A DNA stretch of 64,000 bases from Thermocaproicibacter sp036260805 (lineage in GTDB: Bacteria > Bacillota > Clostridia > Oscillospirales > Acutalibacteraceae). Under the pieces are notes generated by a model that saw only the letters and a list, made by a program, of their open reading frames with translations, did no database searches and was not told the DNA's origin. Both the position numbers and the translations under genes were made by a program. Where the stretch lies: the NCBI GenBank assembly GCA_036260805.1, contig DATALZ010000074.1, forward strand, positions 1 to 64,000, in the 5' to 3' direction. Shown piece by piece: positions 39,905-49,283 of this stretch (the first letter of the stretch is position 1; each line of letters starts with the position of its first letter).

Positions 39905-41455
39905 ATGCCTGATTGGTTAAAAGACGCAGTATTTTATGAAATCTATCCACAATCTTTTTATGACACCAACGGTGACGGAATTGGGGATATTAATGGTATC
40001 ACAAATAAGCTGGATTACGTAAAGTGGCTCGGATGCAACGCCATCTGGATAAACCCGTGTTTTGACTCACCCTTCCGGGATGCCGGTTATGACGTAAGAA
40101 ATTATAAAAAGGTTGCGCCGCGTTACGGTACGAACCAGGATTTGTACCGCCTGTTTCAGGAAGCGCATGAGAAAGGCATCAAGATTCTTCTTGATCTTGT
40201 GCCCGGCCATACTTCCGAACAGCACAGATGGTTCAAAAAGAGCGGCCTGCCGGAAAAGAATGAATTTACAAACCGCTATATCTGGACCGATAACGTGTGG
40301 AATTATCCGCTCGATTACCACTGCATCAGCGGCCGTGCCAACCGCAACGGCAACTATGTTGTGAATTTTTTCAGCACACAGCCGGCACTGAACTACGGGT
40401 TTAAGAAAACCACCGCTGCATGGCAGCTGCCGTGCAATCACCCGGACTGCATCGCAACCCGAAAGGCCATGGAAGACGTAATGCGTTTCTGGCTTGACAA
40501 AGGCTGCGACGGTTTCCGTGTAGATATGGCGGACTCTCTCGTAAAAAACGATGACGAGAAGAAATCCGCAACGGGAGAGATTTGGCAGAAGATTCGGAAA
40601 ATGCTCGACCGCGAATACCCGGAGGCAGCTCTGGTTTCCGAATGGTCTAATCCGGCGCTTTCCCTGAAATACGGCTTTCACTGCGACTTTTATTTGAACC
40701 ATGAGGGCAACGGCTACTATTCCCTGTTCCGGAATGTAGACAGGGAAACCGGAAAACAGCTCAGCTTTTTCAGTTCGCAGGGAAATGGCGATATTCTGAA
40801 CTTCACAAAAGATTTTCTTCCGAAATACACAGGCACAAAGGAATTGGGTTACATAAGTTTTATTACCTGTAACCATGATACTCCGCGCATGAGCAAATAC
40901 TTTTCTGAATTGGAAATGAAACTAGCATACAGCTTTATCTTTACCATGCCGGGCGTACCTTTCCTGTATTACGGCGACGAAATCGGGATGAAATACAACA
41001 GTGATCTTACGAGCAAAGAGGGCGGCTTCGAGCGCACCGGAACGCGTACCCCAATGCAATGGGATAAATCTGAAAATGCAGGTTTCTCGGAAGCTCCGGT
41101 TGAAAAGCTGTACCTGCCCGTCGACAAAAGTGCCGACGCGCCGAGCGTGGAAGAGCAGTCCAGCAGAAAAGATTCTCTGCTGAACACCATCCGGGCAATT
41201 ATCAAGCTGCGCCACGACAACGAATGTATGCATTCTGACGGATCCTTCGCAGTAATTTATGCGGAGAAAAACAAATATCCGTTTATATTCAAGCGCGGCA
41301 ATTTGCTTTTCGCATTTAATCCATCGGGCTCAAGTGTGGATGCTCCGGTATCTTCCAAAGGCTCCGTTGAATTCTCAATTGGAGACCCGGCTGTTCTGGG
41401 TGAAAAATCAATCCGCATGGCACCGCAGTCCTTTGTTGTGATTAATCAGGATTAA
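39905..41455 (+). CDS. GH13 alpha-glucosidase / maltodextrin-acting enzyme, intracellular
   Basis: 516 residues, no signal peptide. It opens WLKDAVFYEIYPQSFYDTNGDGIGD, where the D-x-N-G-D-G-x-G-D loop binds calcium. Regions are DLVPGHTS (I), CDGFRVDMADS (II), SEWSNP (III) and CNHDTPR (IV). This matches oligo-1,6-glucosidase/alpha-glucosidase-type GH13 enzymes, although a glucosyltransferase role cannot be excluded. The frame opens within the -35 box at 39839. ATG 39905 has AGGGG seven bases upstream and is the logical start. It would hydrolyse short dextrins left by pullulanase. Confidence 0.9.
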   Translation: MPDWLKDAVFYEIYPQSFYDTNGDGIGDINGITNKLDYVKWLGCNAIWINPCFDSPFRDAGYDVRNYKKVAPRYGTNQDLYRLFQEAHEKGIKILLDLVPGHTSEQHRWFKKSGLPEKNEFTNRYIWTDNVWNYPLDYHCISGRANRNGNYVVNFFSTQPALNYGFKKTTAAWQLPCNHPDCIATRKAMEDVMRFWLDKGCDGFRVDMADSLVKNDDEKKSATGEIWQKIRKMLDREYPEAALVSEWSNPALSLKYGFHCDFYLNHEGNGYYSLFRNVDRETGKQLSFFSSQGNGDILNFTKDFLPKYTGTKELGYISFITCNHDTPRMSKYFSELEMKLAYSFIFTMPGVPFLYYGDEIGMKYNSDLTSKEGGFERTGTRTPMQWDKSENAGFSEAPVEKLYLPVDKSADAPSVEEQSSRKDSLLNTIRAIIKLRHDNECMHSDGSFAVIYAEKNKYPFIFKRGNLLFAFNPSGSSVDAPVSSKGSVEFSIGDPAVLGEKSIRMAPQSFVVINQD

Positions 41456-41503
41456 TAGACTGCTGGCTCCTTATAATTTCTTTTTATAAAATGCTATAGA
41501 AAC

Positions 41504-41551
41504 AGGCGTACTCGGTTCGACTTGACGTTCCGAATACGCCTGAATTTTTTT
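41504..41551 (+). terminator. Terminator of the GH13 alpha-glucosidase gene
   Basis: An AGGCGTACTCGG/CCGAATACGCCT stem with one mismatch and a 14-base loop, followed closely by seven T residues. Confidence 0.85.
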
Positions 41552-41636
41552 GATTTGCGGTTCTGTGCGGTAATCATCATCAGGCTGTGATATAATAAGT
41601 ACAAATTTGGTAAAGAATTCGTTGAGGTGAGCCGGA

Positions 41637-42560
41637 ATGATTCTAAGTGCAAGCCGCCGGACGGATATTCCGGCTTTCTACTCTGATTGGCTTATAAACC
41701 GGCTGAAAGAAAAATACATTCTGGTACCTAATCCGCGGAATCCAAAGCGCCTTGGGCGAATCAATCTATCGCCGGAATGGGTAGACTGTATCGTGTTTTG
41801 GACGAAAAATCCTCTGCCAATGCTGGACAAGCTGGATGAGATTGAAGAATTGGGATACCGGTTCTATTTTCAGTTTACCTTAACCCCATACGGCACGGAT
41901 GTGGAGCGAAACCTTCCGCCAAAAACGGAACTTATTGATGCGCTTCGGAAGCTGAGCAAAAAAATAGGAACCGAACGCGTCGTCTGGCGCTATGACCCTG
42001 TTTTTCTCGGCGACAGCTTTTCTGTAGACTGGCATATGGAGCAGTTTCAAAAGCTTTGCACTGAACTGGATGGCGCGGCTTCCTGCTGTGTATTCAGCTT
42101 TGTCGATGTCTATTCGAATATCAGTAAACAATTCCGTGAAATCAGCCTGAATGAAATGCTTGTTGTTGCTGAAGGGTTTTCCCGCATTGCGAAACGCCAC
42201 AACTTGCCGCTTTTCAGCTGTTCCGAAAAAATAGACCTGAGTTCGTTTCAGATTCAGCATTCTGCGTGCATTGACCCAAAACGGATTGAAAAAATCATTG
42301 GATACCCAATCAAAGCGAGAAAAGATCCCGGTCAGCGGCCTGCATGCGGCTGCGTGGAAAGCGTTGATATCGGAGTATACGACACGTGCCGAAACGGTTG
42401 TGCATACTGCTATGCAACATCAGGTGAAAAAGCAGTGCTCAGAAACATACAGAAGCATGACCCAAACTCGCCGATGCTGATTGGATATCCGCATGGTGAT
42501 GAGCTGATCACGGACAGGACAGCTCCTTCCCTGAAAATATCACAATTATCACTGTATTAG
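41637..42560 (+). CDS. DUF1848 family protein
   Basis: 307 residues. It begins MILSASRRTDIPAFY, the family signature, and has FWTKNPLPM and QFTLTPYGTDVE in the first half. The C-terminus has CGC and then a C-x3-C-x2-C set (CRNGCAYCYA) that resembles the cluster motif of radical SAM enzymes but sits at the opposite end of the protein. Function is not established for the family; iron-sulfur binding is likely. It starts with ATG preceded by GAGGTGAG. It stands between the starch locus and DNA repair genes. Confidence 0.85.
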   Translation: MILSASRRTDIPAFYSDWLINRLKEKYILVPNPRNPKRLGRINLSPEWVDCIVFWTKNPLPMLDKLDEIEELGYRFYFQFTLTPYGTDVERNLPPKTELIDALRKLSKKIGTERVVWRYDPVFLGDSFSVDWHMEQFQKLCTELDGAASCCVFSFVDVYSNISKQFREISLNEMLVVAEGFSRIAKRHNLPLFSCSEKIDLSSFQIQHSACIDPKRIEKIIGYPIKARKDPGQRPACGCVESVDIGVYDTCRNGCAYCYATSGEKAVLRNIQKHDPNSPMLIGYPHGDELITDRTAPSLKISQLSLY

Positions 42561-42627
42561 GGCAATTCCAAATTCTTAAAGCAATTTGCCTTGTTTGATA
42601 AAAACGACGGATTTTCGAGATAAAACC

Positions 42628-42744
42628 ATGCCGAACAAGGAAAAAAGCACAGGAATACTTTCCGTATTCCGAGCATTTTTGACGCTGGACGGTGCAGTTT
42701 TAGCCGAAATAGACAAGTTCCTTGATTTTTCAAACGAGGCTTAA
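42628..42744 (+). CDS. Possible 38-residue small protein
   Basis: An open frame from ATG 42628 encodes MPNKEKSTGILSVFRAFLTL, then D-G-A-V-L-A-E-I-D-K-F-L-D-F-S-N-E-A and TAA. The translation is balanced rather than low-complexity, and the stop is only 17 bases before the nfo ATG. The upstream ribosome site is weak (GAGA). It could instead be a decayed gene fragment or a repetitive intergenic element. I do not recognise the protein. Confidence 0.3.
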   Translation: MPNKEKSTGILSVFRAFLTLDGAVLAEIDKFLDFSNEA

Positions 42745-42761
42745 GCATAGGAGGAAGTTAT

Positions 42762-43598
42762 ATGTTAAAAATCGGCTGCCATTTGTCTGCTTCAAAGGGT
42801 TACCTAGCCATGGGAAAACAGGCGTCAGAAATTGGAGCGAACACATTCCAGTTTTTTACGCGCAATCCGCGAGGAGGAACCGCGAAAGCTATTGACCTGA
42901 ATGACATCGCCTCTTACCAAAAATATGCCGAAGAACACGAATTCTTCCCCATTCTGGCACATGCGCCGTATACGCTTAACGCCTGTGCAGCAGACGAAGG
43001 ATTGCGTACTTTTGCGCGGAATACAATGGCAGACGACCTGTCAAGGCTGGCACATATACCGGGCAGCATGTACAATTTTCATCCCGGAAGCCATGTAAAG
43101 CAGGGGCCGGATATCGGAATCAGCTATATCTCCGGAATGCTGAACGAAATTTTAAAACCGGGGCAATCAACAACAGTGCTTTTGGAAACCATGGCCGGGA
43201 AAGGCAGCGAGGTTGGCAGAACCTTTGAAGAACTGCAGGCAATTATTGACCGTGTGGAACAGCGCCAACTTCTTGGCATTTGCCTGGATACTTGCCATGT
43301 TTTCGACGGAGGATACGACATAGTAAATCAGCTGGAAACGGTACTGGATCAGTTTGACCGGGTCATCGGGCTTGACAGGCTCAAGGCCATTCACCTGAAC
43401 GACAGCATGAATCCGTTGGGAAGCCACAAGGATCGTCACCAGAAAATCGGACAGGGCTCCATCGGGCTGGATGCCTTTGAAAGAATCATTAACCATCCGT
43501 CGCTGCGCCATCTTCCGTTTTACCTGGAAACTCCAAACGACATAGACGGTTATGCACAGGAAATTGCTCTGCTGAAAAGTCTGTATCATGATATTTAA
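42762..43598 (+). CDS. nfo: Endonuclease IV (AP endonuclease)
   Basis: 278 residues, full length. It starts IGCHLSASKGYLAMGKQA and has ANTFQFFTRNPRG, HAPYTLN, NFHPGSH, LLETMAGKGSEVG, GICLDTCHVFDGGYD and HLNDSM. These contain the His, Glu and Asp ligands for three zinc ions in the TIM barrel. It cleaves abasic sites in base-excision repair. AGGAGG precedes the ATG. The ogt gene follows 98 bases downstream. Confidence 0.97.
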   Translation: MLKIGCHLSASKGYLAMGKQASEIGANTFQFFTRNPRGGTAKAIDLNDIASYQKYAEEHEFFPILAHAPYTLNACAADEGLRTFARNTMADDLSRLAHIPGSMYNFHPGSHVKQGPDIGISYISGMLNEILKPGQSTTVLLETMAGKGSEVGRTFEELQAIIDRVEQRQLLGICLDTCHVFDGGYDIVNQLETVLDQFDRVIGLDRLKAIHLNDSMNPLGSHKDRHQKIGQGSIGLDAFERIINHPSLRHLPFYLETPNDIDGYAQEIALLKSLYHDI

Positions 43599-43696
43599 AT
43601 ACTGGACGGTTATCTCGTCCCGCCTCGGGGGGAGAGACAGCAAAATACAATTTATAGCATTTAGAAATGGGTGAAATGCTTAGAAAGGCAGCTCAT

Positions 43697-44164
43697 ATGA
43701 AAAACACTTGGCATTGGGATTCGCCCATCGGCGTACTTGGCCTCGCCGATGACGGAGTGGGAATAACAGATATTTATTTCGGAAAGCAAGAAATTGCGGA
43801 TGATTCCACAGAGTGCAAAACGTCCCTCATTGAGCAGGCAATCTCTCAGCTGCAGGAATATTTTGACGGGACAAGAAAAGAATTTGATCTCCCTCTTTCC
43901 CTGCATGGAACGGATTTTCAGATAGCGGACTGGGAAGCACTGCAAACCATACCATATGGGGAAACAAGAAGCTACCAGCAGATTGCCGAGCAGATTGGGA
44001 ATCTGAAAGCATGCCGCGCGGTTGGAATGGCAAACAAACATAACCCGGTTATGATTGTTGTTCCCTGCCACAGGGTTATTGGGAAGAACGGCGGATTAAC
44101 TGGTTACGCCTGCGGGCTGAGCATCAAGAAAAGCCTGCTTGAGCTGGAACAGAAATATCGGTAG
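43697..44164 (+). CDS. ogt: Methylated-DNA-protein cysteine methyltransferase
   Basis: 155 residues. The active-site motif PCHRVIGKNG is intact, with the helix-turn-helix region (PYGETRSYQQIAEQIG, then RAVGMANKHNP) before it. It removes alkyl groups from O6-alkylguanine in a suicidal transfer to its cysteine. The frame opens at 43667, but AGAAAGG before ATG 43697 gives the better start (MKNTWHWDSPIGVLGLA). It lies next to nfo, a repair pairing. Confidence 0.95.
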   Translation: MKNTWHWDSPIGVLGLADDGVGITDIYFGKQEIADDSTECKTSLIEQAISQLQEYFDGTRKEFDLPLSLHGTDFQIADWEALQTIPYGETRSYQQIAEQIGNLKACRAVGMANKHNPVMIVVPCHRVIGKNGGLTGYACGLSIKKSLLELEQKYR

Positions 44165-44172
44165 AAATACAG

Positions 44173-44220
44173 AAAAGCTCTCCGGTCGATTGAAGAAACA
44201 AATCGGCTGGAGAGCTTTTT
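44173..44220. terminator. Bidirectional terminator between ogt and the beta-CASP gene
   Basis: AGCTCTCC and GGAGAGCT close a long imperfect stem with CGATT/AATCG inside, with T tracts on both strands. Confidence 0.85.
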
Positions 44221-44232
44221 AGACTGCGTATG

Positions 44233-45831
44233 TTATCTATCCCACTTATCGCAAAGGGAAATAATTTGGTCTGTGAATTTTGCAAGATCCTTGTTGGCTC
44301 CACCTTCGTTATGCTGAATAACCCGCAGCAATCTCTGTCCGGCTGCCAGCAAACGTGCAAATGCAGACGAAACCTTTTTGGAGCCCTTCTTCGGATGAAG
44401 ATTCTCGGGAAGGATACCCTCATTAATAATTTTATTCGCGGTAAGGTCAGCTACAGCTTCGAAATTCGGGACATATGCATTGAAACCGCGCCGCTTCAGT
44501 TCTTCCGCAAACTCCACGGATGTAAGTTCTTCGCCATGAACAATGAATACGCGCTCCGGTTTTTTCTGGTACGATTCAATCCAGCGCAACAGCCCGGAGC
44601 GGTCTGCATGACCCGACAGGGCCTTAAAATTATGGATCTGCGCCTTGACTGCAATTTCCTCGCCAAAAAGCTTTACCTGTTTTACGCCGTCGATCAGGAT
44701 ACGCCCGAGTGTCCCTTCCGCCTGAAAACCGACAAATACAATGGAGCATTCCGGGCGCCAAAGGTTATGCTTCAAATGGTGACGGATTCTGCCGGCTTCG
44801 CACATGCCGCTGGAAGAAATGATCACTTTGGGAACACCGTCTTCATTCAACAAACGGGATTCTTCCGTTGTTTCGCAGGTATGAAGATTGGAAAAAGTAA
44901 GAGGTTGGAATCCCTCATCCATGACTCGAACGGTATCGTCGTCTGCGTACCCACGCAGATCGCCGCTGTAAATTTTCGTAGCCTCAGCAGCCAGGGGACT
45001 ATCGACATAGACCGGAAAATCCGGAACACTTTTCACAAGTTTCTGTTCCTTCATCTCGCGGATAAAGTACATAAGCTCCTGCGTACGCCCAACTGCAAAG
45101 CTTGGGATAACCACATTCCCGCCTGCGGCCAAAGTCTTGTCAAAAACATCGGCAAGCTGTGGGATATAATTTGCAATGGGGTCGTGTTCCCTGTTTCCAT
45201 AGGTGGACTCCATTACGACGTAATCGGCTTCTGTTATATACTGGGGGTCGCGGATAATTGGCTGATTCAGATTGCCGATATCCCCTGAAAACACAATTTT
45301 TTTCGTTTCGCCGTTTTCAGTTACCCACATTTCAATCGATGCCGAACCGAGAAGATGCCCTGCGTCCGTCATACGGAAACGGATACCGTCACAAAGCTGA
45401 ACCATTTCCCCATACTGGCAGGGTTCCAGATGTTCCGCAGTGGCTTCCGCGTCGTCGATGGTATAAATGGGCTCTTCCGGTTCGCGGCCTGCACGTTTCC
45501 CTTTTCGGTTCTCGTTGAGGGCATCCATTTCCTGAATATGCGCGCTGTCACGTAGCATAATGGAGAGCAAATCGCAGGTTGCACCAGTGGCATAAATTTT
45601 ACCTTGATAACCGTTTTTCACAAGGAGCGGCAGACGGCCGCTGTGGTCTATATGCGCATGTGTCACCAGAACATAATCGATCTGCGATGCGTAGAACGGA
45701 AGTTTGTGATTGTCGTCTTCATCCGACCCCTGCTGCAGACCGCAGTCGATCAGAATTTTCACGCCGCACGCTTCCAGACAGTGGCAGCTTCCCGTTACCT
45801 CTTTATCCGCTCCGTAAAAAATAAGCTGCAT
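44233..45831 (-). CDS. MBL-fold beta-CASP ribonuclease-like protein
   Basis: 532 residues. Metallo-beta-lactamase motifs: LIDCGLQQG, HAHIDHSGRLP (the H-x-H-x-D-H zinc set), DAGHLLGSASIEM and SGDIGN. A beta-CASP insert and the motif IISSSGMCEAGRIRHHLKHNL follow, then an RMMBL part (ALSGHADRSGLLRW, IVHGE). This matches the COG1236 (YSH1/CPSF-like) exoribonucleases and endoribonucleases. An RNA-processing role is likely but unproven. A C-terminal 60-residue helical extension is present. ATG with GGAGG upstream. Convergent with ogt. Confidence 0.9.
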   Translation of the reverse strand: MQLIFYGADKEVTGSCHCLEACGVKILIDCGLQQGSDEDDNHKLPFYASQIDYVLVTHAHIDHSGRLPLLVKNGYQGKIYATGATCDLLSIMLRDSAHIQEMDALNENRKGKRAGREPEEPIYTIDDAEATAEHLEPCQYGEMVQLCDGIRFRMTDAGHLLGSASIEMWVTENGETKKIVFSGDIGNLNQPIIRDPQYITEADYVVMESTYGNREHDPIANYIPQLADVFDKTLAAGGNVVIPSFAVGRTQELMYFIREMKEQKLVKSVPDFPVYVDSPLAAEATKIYSGDLRGYADDDTVRVMDEGFQPLTFSNLHTCETTEESRLLNEDGVPKVIISSSGMCEAGRIRHHLKHNLWRPECSIVFVGFQAEGTLGRILIDGVKQVKLFGEEIAVKAQIHNFKALSGHADRSGLLRWIESYQKKPERVFIVHGEELTSVEFAEELKRRGFNAYVPNFEAVADLTANKIINEGILPENLHPKKGSKKVSSAFARLLAAGQRLLRVIQHNEGGANKDLAKFTDQIISLCDKWDR

Positions 45832-45874
45832 GGCATTTCCTCCGTTATTTTAATTTATTATCAGAATTTATATT

Positions 45875-46627
45875 CTAAGATAATATCAGTTCAACGGGAC
45901 AATGGTCGCTTCCCATAATATCTGAACGGATATTGCTCTCCAGTACTCTGTCTTTGAGGGAATCGGACACGAGAAAATAATCAATACGCCATCCGGCGTT
46001 AGACTGTCTCGCGTGGAACATGTATGACCACCATGTGTATGCCCCGACCTCGTCCGGGTGTAAAAAGCGGAAGCTGTCGGTAAAACCCGACTGAAGCAGT
46101 TCCGTCATTTTCTGCCGTTCCTGGTCGGAAAAACCCGCGTTGTTCCGGTTGCTTTTCGGGTTCTTGAGGTCGATTTCCTCATGAGCTACATTCATATCGC
46201 CGCATACAACAACCGGCTTTTTGCTGTCCAGTGATTTTAAATAGCCGCGGAACGCGTCTTCCCAGCACATGCGATAAGGAAGCCTTGCAAGACCCTGCTG
46301 AGAATTCGGCGTATAAACATTCACAAGATAGGACTCGGGGAATTCCAACGTGATGGAACGTCCCTCTCCGCAATGTTCCGGGCTGCAGATATCATAATTT
46401 ATGGACAGCGGTTTGACACGCGTAAACACCGCCGTACCGGAATAGCCTTTCTTTTGGGCGGAATTCCAATACTGTTCATAACCGGGCAGTAAAATTTCAG
46501 CCTGCCCCTGCTGCATCTTGGTTTCCTGCACACAGAAAACATCGGCGTCTGAGGAAGCAAAAAAGTCGCAGAAGCCTTTACTGATGCAAGAGCGCAGACC
46601 GTTCACGTTCCATGATATGAATTTCAC
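45875..46627 (-). CDS. xth: Exodeoxyribonuclease III (AP endonuclease, ExoA/Xth)
   Basis: 250 residues. The start KFISWNVNGLRSC, then VFCVQETKMQ (metal-binding Glu), VVVCGDMNVAH (catalytic Asp-Met-Asn) and GSDHCPVEL (catalytic Asp-His) are all present. It cleaves abasic sites and removes blocked 3' ends. The start is a GTG with AGGGGGAG upstream. A second AP endonuclease family (nfo) lies 2 kb away. Confidence 0.96.
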   Translation of the reverse strand: MKFISWNVNGLRSCISKGFCDFFASSDADVFCVQETKMQQGQAEILLPGYEQYWNSAQKKGYSGTAVFTRVKPLSINYDICSPEHCGEGRSITLEFPESYLVNVYTPNSQQGLARLPYRMCWEDAFRGYLKSLDSKKPVVVCGDMNVAHEEIDLKNPKSNRNNAGFSDQERQKMTELLQSGFTDSFRFLHPDEVGAYTWWSYMFHARQSNAGWRIDYFLVSDSLKDRVLESNIRSDIMGSDHCPVELILS

Positions 46628-46875
46628 TCTGCTTTCGTCTCCCCCTGTAATGTTCCGGTATTATAGCGTTTTTACTTTCATGCAGGAAGAAATTCTAACC
46701 GTAAAAACGCATTCGGCAATTTTCAATTTTCTAATCCATGTCCTGATTAAAAATTAAATTGCTATAGTTGGTTGATCCTTTGTGTGAAGTTTGGATTTAT
46801 TATACCATAATCCCTCATAAATCGGCAAAATAATTTACATTTACGTAATCGAGCATAGGAGATGCAAATATTTCC
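46628..46875. other. Divergent intergenic region xth / ppiB
   Basis: About 310 bases separate the two start codons. Apart from the ppiB promoter I see AT-rich sequence with no small gene, repeat or structured RNA. Confidence 0.4.
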
Positions 46876-46904
46876 TTGTAGGATTCAGCCTTTCAGGCTA
46901 TAAT
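46876..46904 (+). promoter_or_regulatory. Promoter of ppiB and the ABC exporter gene
   Basis: TTGTAG (46876-46881) and TATAAT (46899-46904) are 17 bases apart, 33 bases before the ATG with its GGAGGG site. Confidence 0.65.
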
Positions 46905-46936
46905 ACTTATATTATTAGAAAGATGGAGGGTTTTTC

Positions 46937-47452
46937 ATGAAATATCCCGTGGTCAAAATAAAGACCTCAAAAGGTGCAATAGAGATTGAACTCTACCCGG
47001 ATGTTGCGCCCAACACAGTTAACAATTTTATTTCTCTGATTCAAAAAGGATTTTACAACGGTACTACCTTCCACCGCATTATTCCGAAATTTATGATTCA
47101 GGGCGGCGACCCGAAGGGCAACGGAACAGGCGGGCCGGGCTACAGCATACGCGGTGAATTCACTTCAAATCATTTTCAGAACGATTTAAAGCACACGCGC
47201 GGCGTGGTTTCCATGGCGCGTGCGGTAAACCCGAACAGCGCCGGCTCTCAATTCTTTATTATGGTGGACGATTCCCCGTACCTTGACGGCGAGTATGCCG
47301 CTTTTGGCAAAGTCACATCCGGAATGGAAGAGGTTGACCGGATTGTAGCTGTTCCGCGTGATTACGACGACAAGCCGTTAGAAGAACAGAAAATAGAATC
47401 CGTTACGGTTGACACCTTTGGTGAAACCTACGACGAACCCAAGAAGGCTTAA
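46937..47452 (+). CDS. ppiB: Peptidyl-prolyl cis-trans isomerase, cyclophilin type
   Basis: 171 residues with no signal peptide, so cytoplasmic. It has the cyclophilin core VNNFISLIQKGFYNGTTFHRIIPKFMIQGGDPKGNGTGG (catalytic Arg in FHRI, the FMIQGGDP loop) and the GSQFFIMVDDSPYLDG motif. It speeds proline isomerization in protein folding. The ABC exporter gene starts seven bases after the stop, so the two are probably cotranscribed. Confidence 0.96.
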   Translation: MKYPVVKIKTSKGAIEIELYPDVAPNTVNNFISLIQKGFYNGTTFHRIIPKFMIQGGDPKGNGTGGPGYSIRGEFTSNHFQNDLKHTRGVVSMARAVNPNSAGSQFFIMVDDSPYLDGEYAAFGKVTSGMEEVDRIVAVPRDYDDKPLEEQKIESVTVDTFGETYDEPKKA

Positions 47453-47458
47453 TGACCC

Positions 47459-49201
47459 ATGTCTTTACTTCGCAAATTTATTAGTTATTACCGCCCCTAT
47501 CGGGCAATCTTTTACTTCGATATGTTTTGCGCGCTGGTTCTGTCCGCAATTGACGTATCCTTCCCGCAGATTTTACGTTCTCTTACAAACGGACTTTTCA
47601 CCAAAGGCCCGCAGGCAATTCTCAGCCATCTGACAATCATAGCAATCGGCCTGCTGGCTCTTTACCTGATTCGTTTCGGCTGCCAATATTACATTACATC
47701 CTGGGGGCATATTATGGGTGCCCGGATGGAAAGCAACATGCGGCAGGACCTCTTCGACCATTACCAGCGGCTTTCGTTTTCCTATTATGACCGGAACAAC
47801 ACAGGCGAAATGATGAGCAAGCTGGTCTCCGATTTGTTCGACATCTCGGAGCTTGCTCACCACGGCCCGGAGAATATATTTATCTCACTGCTTAAAATTA
47901 TCGGTTCATTCATTCTAATGATGCTGATTAACGTACCTATGACGCTGATTCTTGCAGCTGTTACTATGGTCATGATTATATTCAGCGTTTATGAGAACAA
48001 AAAAATGCGGGCGATTTTTCTCGATAACCGTAAGAAGATAGCAGGAGTCAATTCTCAGGTACAGGACAGCCTTGCGGGAATCCGCGTTGTAAAGTCTTTT
48101 GGCAATGAAGATCTGGAACGTGAAAAATTCGAGCAAAGCAACCTTCGTTTTCTGGACTCAAAGGTAAGCAGTTACCGCATTATGGGAAGTTTCCGCGCAG
48201 GCAACGCATTTTTTGAAGGTCTGCTGTATCTGACGGTACTCGTCAGCGGCGGTCTGTTCATTGCTTTCGGAAAATTAAGCGTTATAGACCTTTCCATTTA
48301 TGCGCTGTATATCAATATCTTTATCAATCCGATTGACGTTCTGGTGGAATTTACCGAGTTGTTCCAAAAAGGATACTCCGGATTCCGCCGCTTTGTAGAA
48401 GTGATTGAGACTGACCCTGAAATTAAGGATAAACCCGGCGCAAAAGGCCTAGACTCCGTTGAGGGAAATATTGAATACCGCGACGTATCGTTCAGTTACG
48501 ACGAGTCAGAAAAAGTTTTGGAACATATCAGCCTGAAAATTGATGCCGGCAAAACCGTCGCATTAGTAGGGCCTTCCGGCGGCGGCAAGACTACGCTTTG
48601 CTCGCTTCTGCCCCGCTTCTACGATGTGTCCGGCGGCAGCGTGCTGATTGACGGCAGTGATGTACGGAATGTCAGCCTGCAGTCTTTGCGAAACGCAATC
48701 GGAATTGTGCAGCAGGACGTTTACATGTTCTCCGGCAGTATCCGTGACAATATCTCATACGGCAAACCGGATGCAACCGACGAGGAAATCCTACAGGCCG
48801 CAAAGAGTGCGGGAATCCATGAATTTATCAGCAGTCTGCCGGACGGTTACGACACTTACGTCGGCGAACGCGGTACGCGGCTGAGCGGCGGCCAAAAGCA
48901 ACGGATTGCCATTGCACGCGTTTTTCTGAAAAACCCGGCCGTTTTAATTCTGGATGAAGCCACAAGCGCTCTGGACAATGAAAGTGAGAGGCATATTCAG
49001 GAGTCCCTCGACCGCCTTTCCAAAAATCGAACTACTATCGTCATTGCTCACAGACTAAGCACCATCCGAAATGCGGACGAAATCATCGTCATTGCCGACG
49101 ACGGAATTTCGGAGCGCGGTACACATCAAGAACTTCTAGAGAAAAACGGAATCTATGCAAAATACTACAGCATGCAGTTTGACGGAATGGAAACGGAATG
49201 A
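47459..49201 (+). CDS. ABC exporter half-transporter (MsbA/BmrA-like)
   Basis: 580 residues. Six membrane helices (about 15-310) precede a nucleotide-binding domain: Walker A GPSGGGKTT, Q-loop IVQQDVYMFSGSIRDNI, signature LSGGQKQR, Walker B VLILDEATSALD and the switch His in IAHRLSTIR. It is a homodimeric type and probably exports a lipid or drug. Substrate unknown. The ribosome site AGAAGG lies inside the end of ppiB. Confidence 0.93.
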   Translation: MSLLRKFISYYRPYRAIFYFDMFCALVLSAIDVSFPQILRSLTNGLFTKGPQAILSHLTIIAIGLLALYLIRFGCQYYITSWGHIMGARMESNMRQDLFDHYQRLSFSYYDRNNTGEMMSKLVSDLFDISELAHHGPENIFISLLKIIGSFILMMLINVPMTLILAAVTMVMIIFSVYENKKMRAIFLDNRKKIAGVNSQVQDSLAGIRVVKSFGNEDLEREKFEQSNLRFLDSKVSSYRIMGSFRAGNAFFEGLLYLTVLVSGGLFIAFGKLSVIDLSIYALYINIFINPIDVLVEFTELFQKGYSGFRRFVEVIETDPEIKDKPGAKGLDSVEGNIEYRDVSFSYDESEKVLEHISLKIDAGKTVALVGPSGGGKTTLCSLLPRFYDVSGGSVLIDGSDVRNVSLQSLRNAIGIVQQDVYMFSGSIRDNISYGKPDATDEEILQAAKSAGIHEFISSLPDGYDTYVGERGTRLSGGQKQRIAIARVFLKNPAVLILDEATSALDNESERHIQESLDRLSKNRTTIVIAHRLSTIRNADEIIVIADDGISERGTHQELLEKNGIYAKYYSMQFDGMETE

Positions 49202-49238
49202 GTTTTCCTGTACATAAAATTTAATAACTCTTCTGTAA

Positions 49239-49283
49239 AGGGCGCGGCGAAATGAAAAAGACATTTCGCTGCGCCCTCTTTTT
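49239..49283. terminator. Terminator between the ABC exporter and EFR1 genes
   Basis: AGGGCGCGGCGAAATG pairs with CATTTCGCTGCGCCCT (one mismatch), followed by CTTTTTATATTTTTT on the plus strand. The last T residues overlap the EFR1 stop codon. Confidence 0.9.

Noticed and set aside
40067..40876. 269-codon minus-strand frame inside the GH13 alpha-glucosidase gene
   Set aside because: Shadow frame: all four GH13 regions are on the plus strand.
44230..45288. 352-codon plus-strand open frame opposite the beta-CASP gene
   Set aside because: The opposite strand has a complete, motif-rich protein. This frame has no family features and overlaps the terminator.
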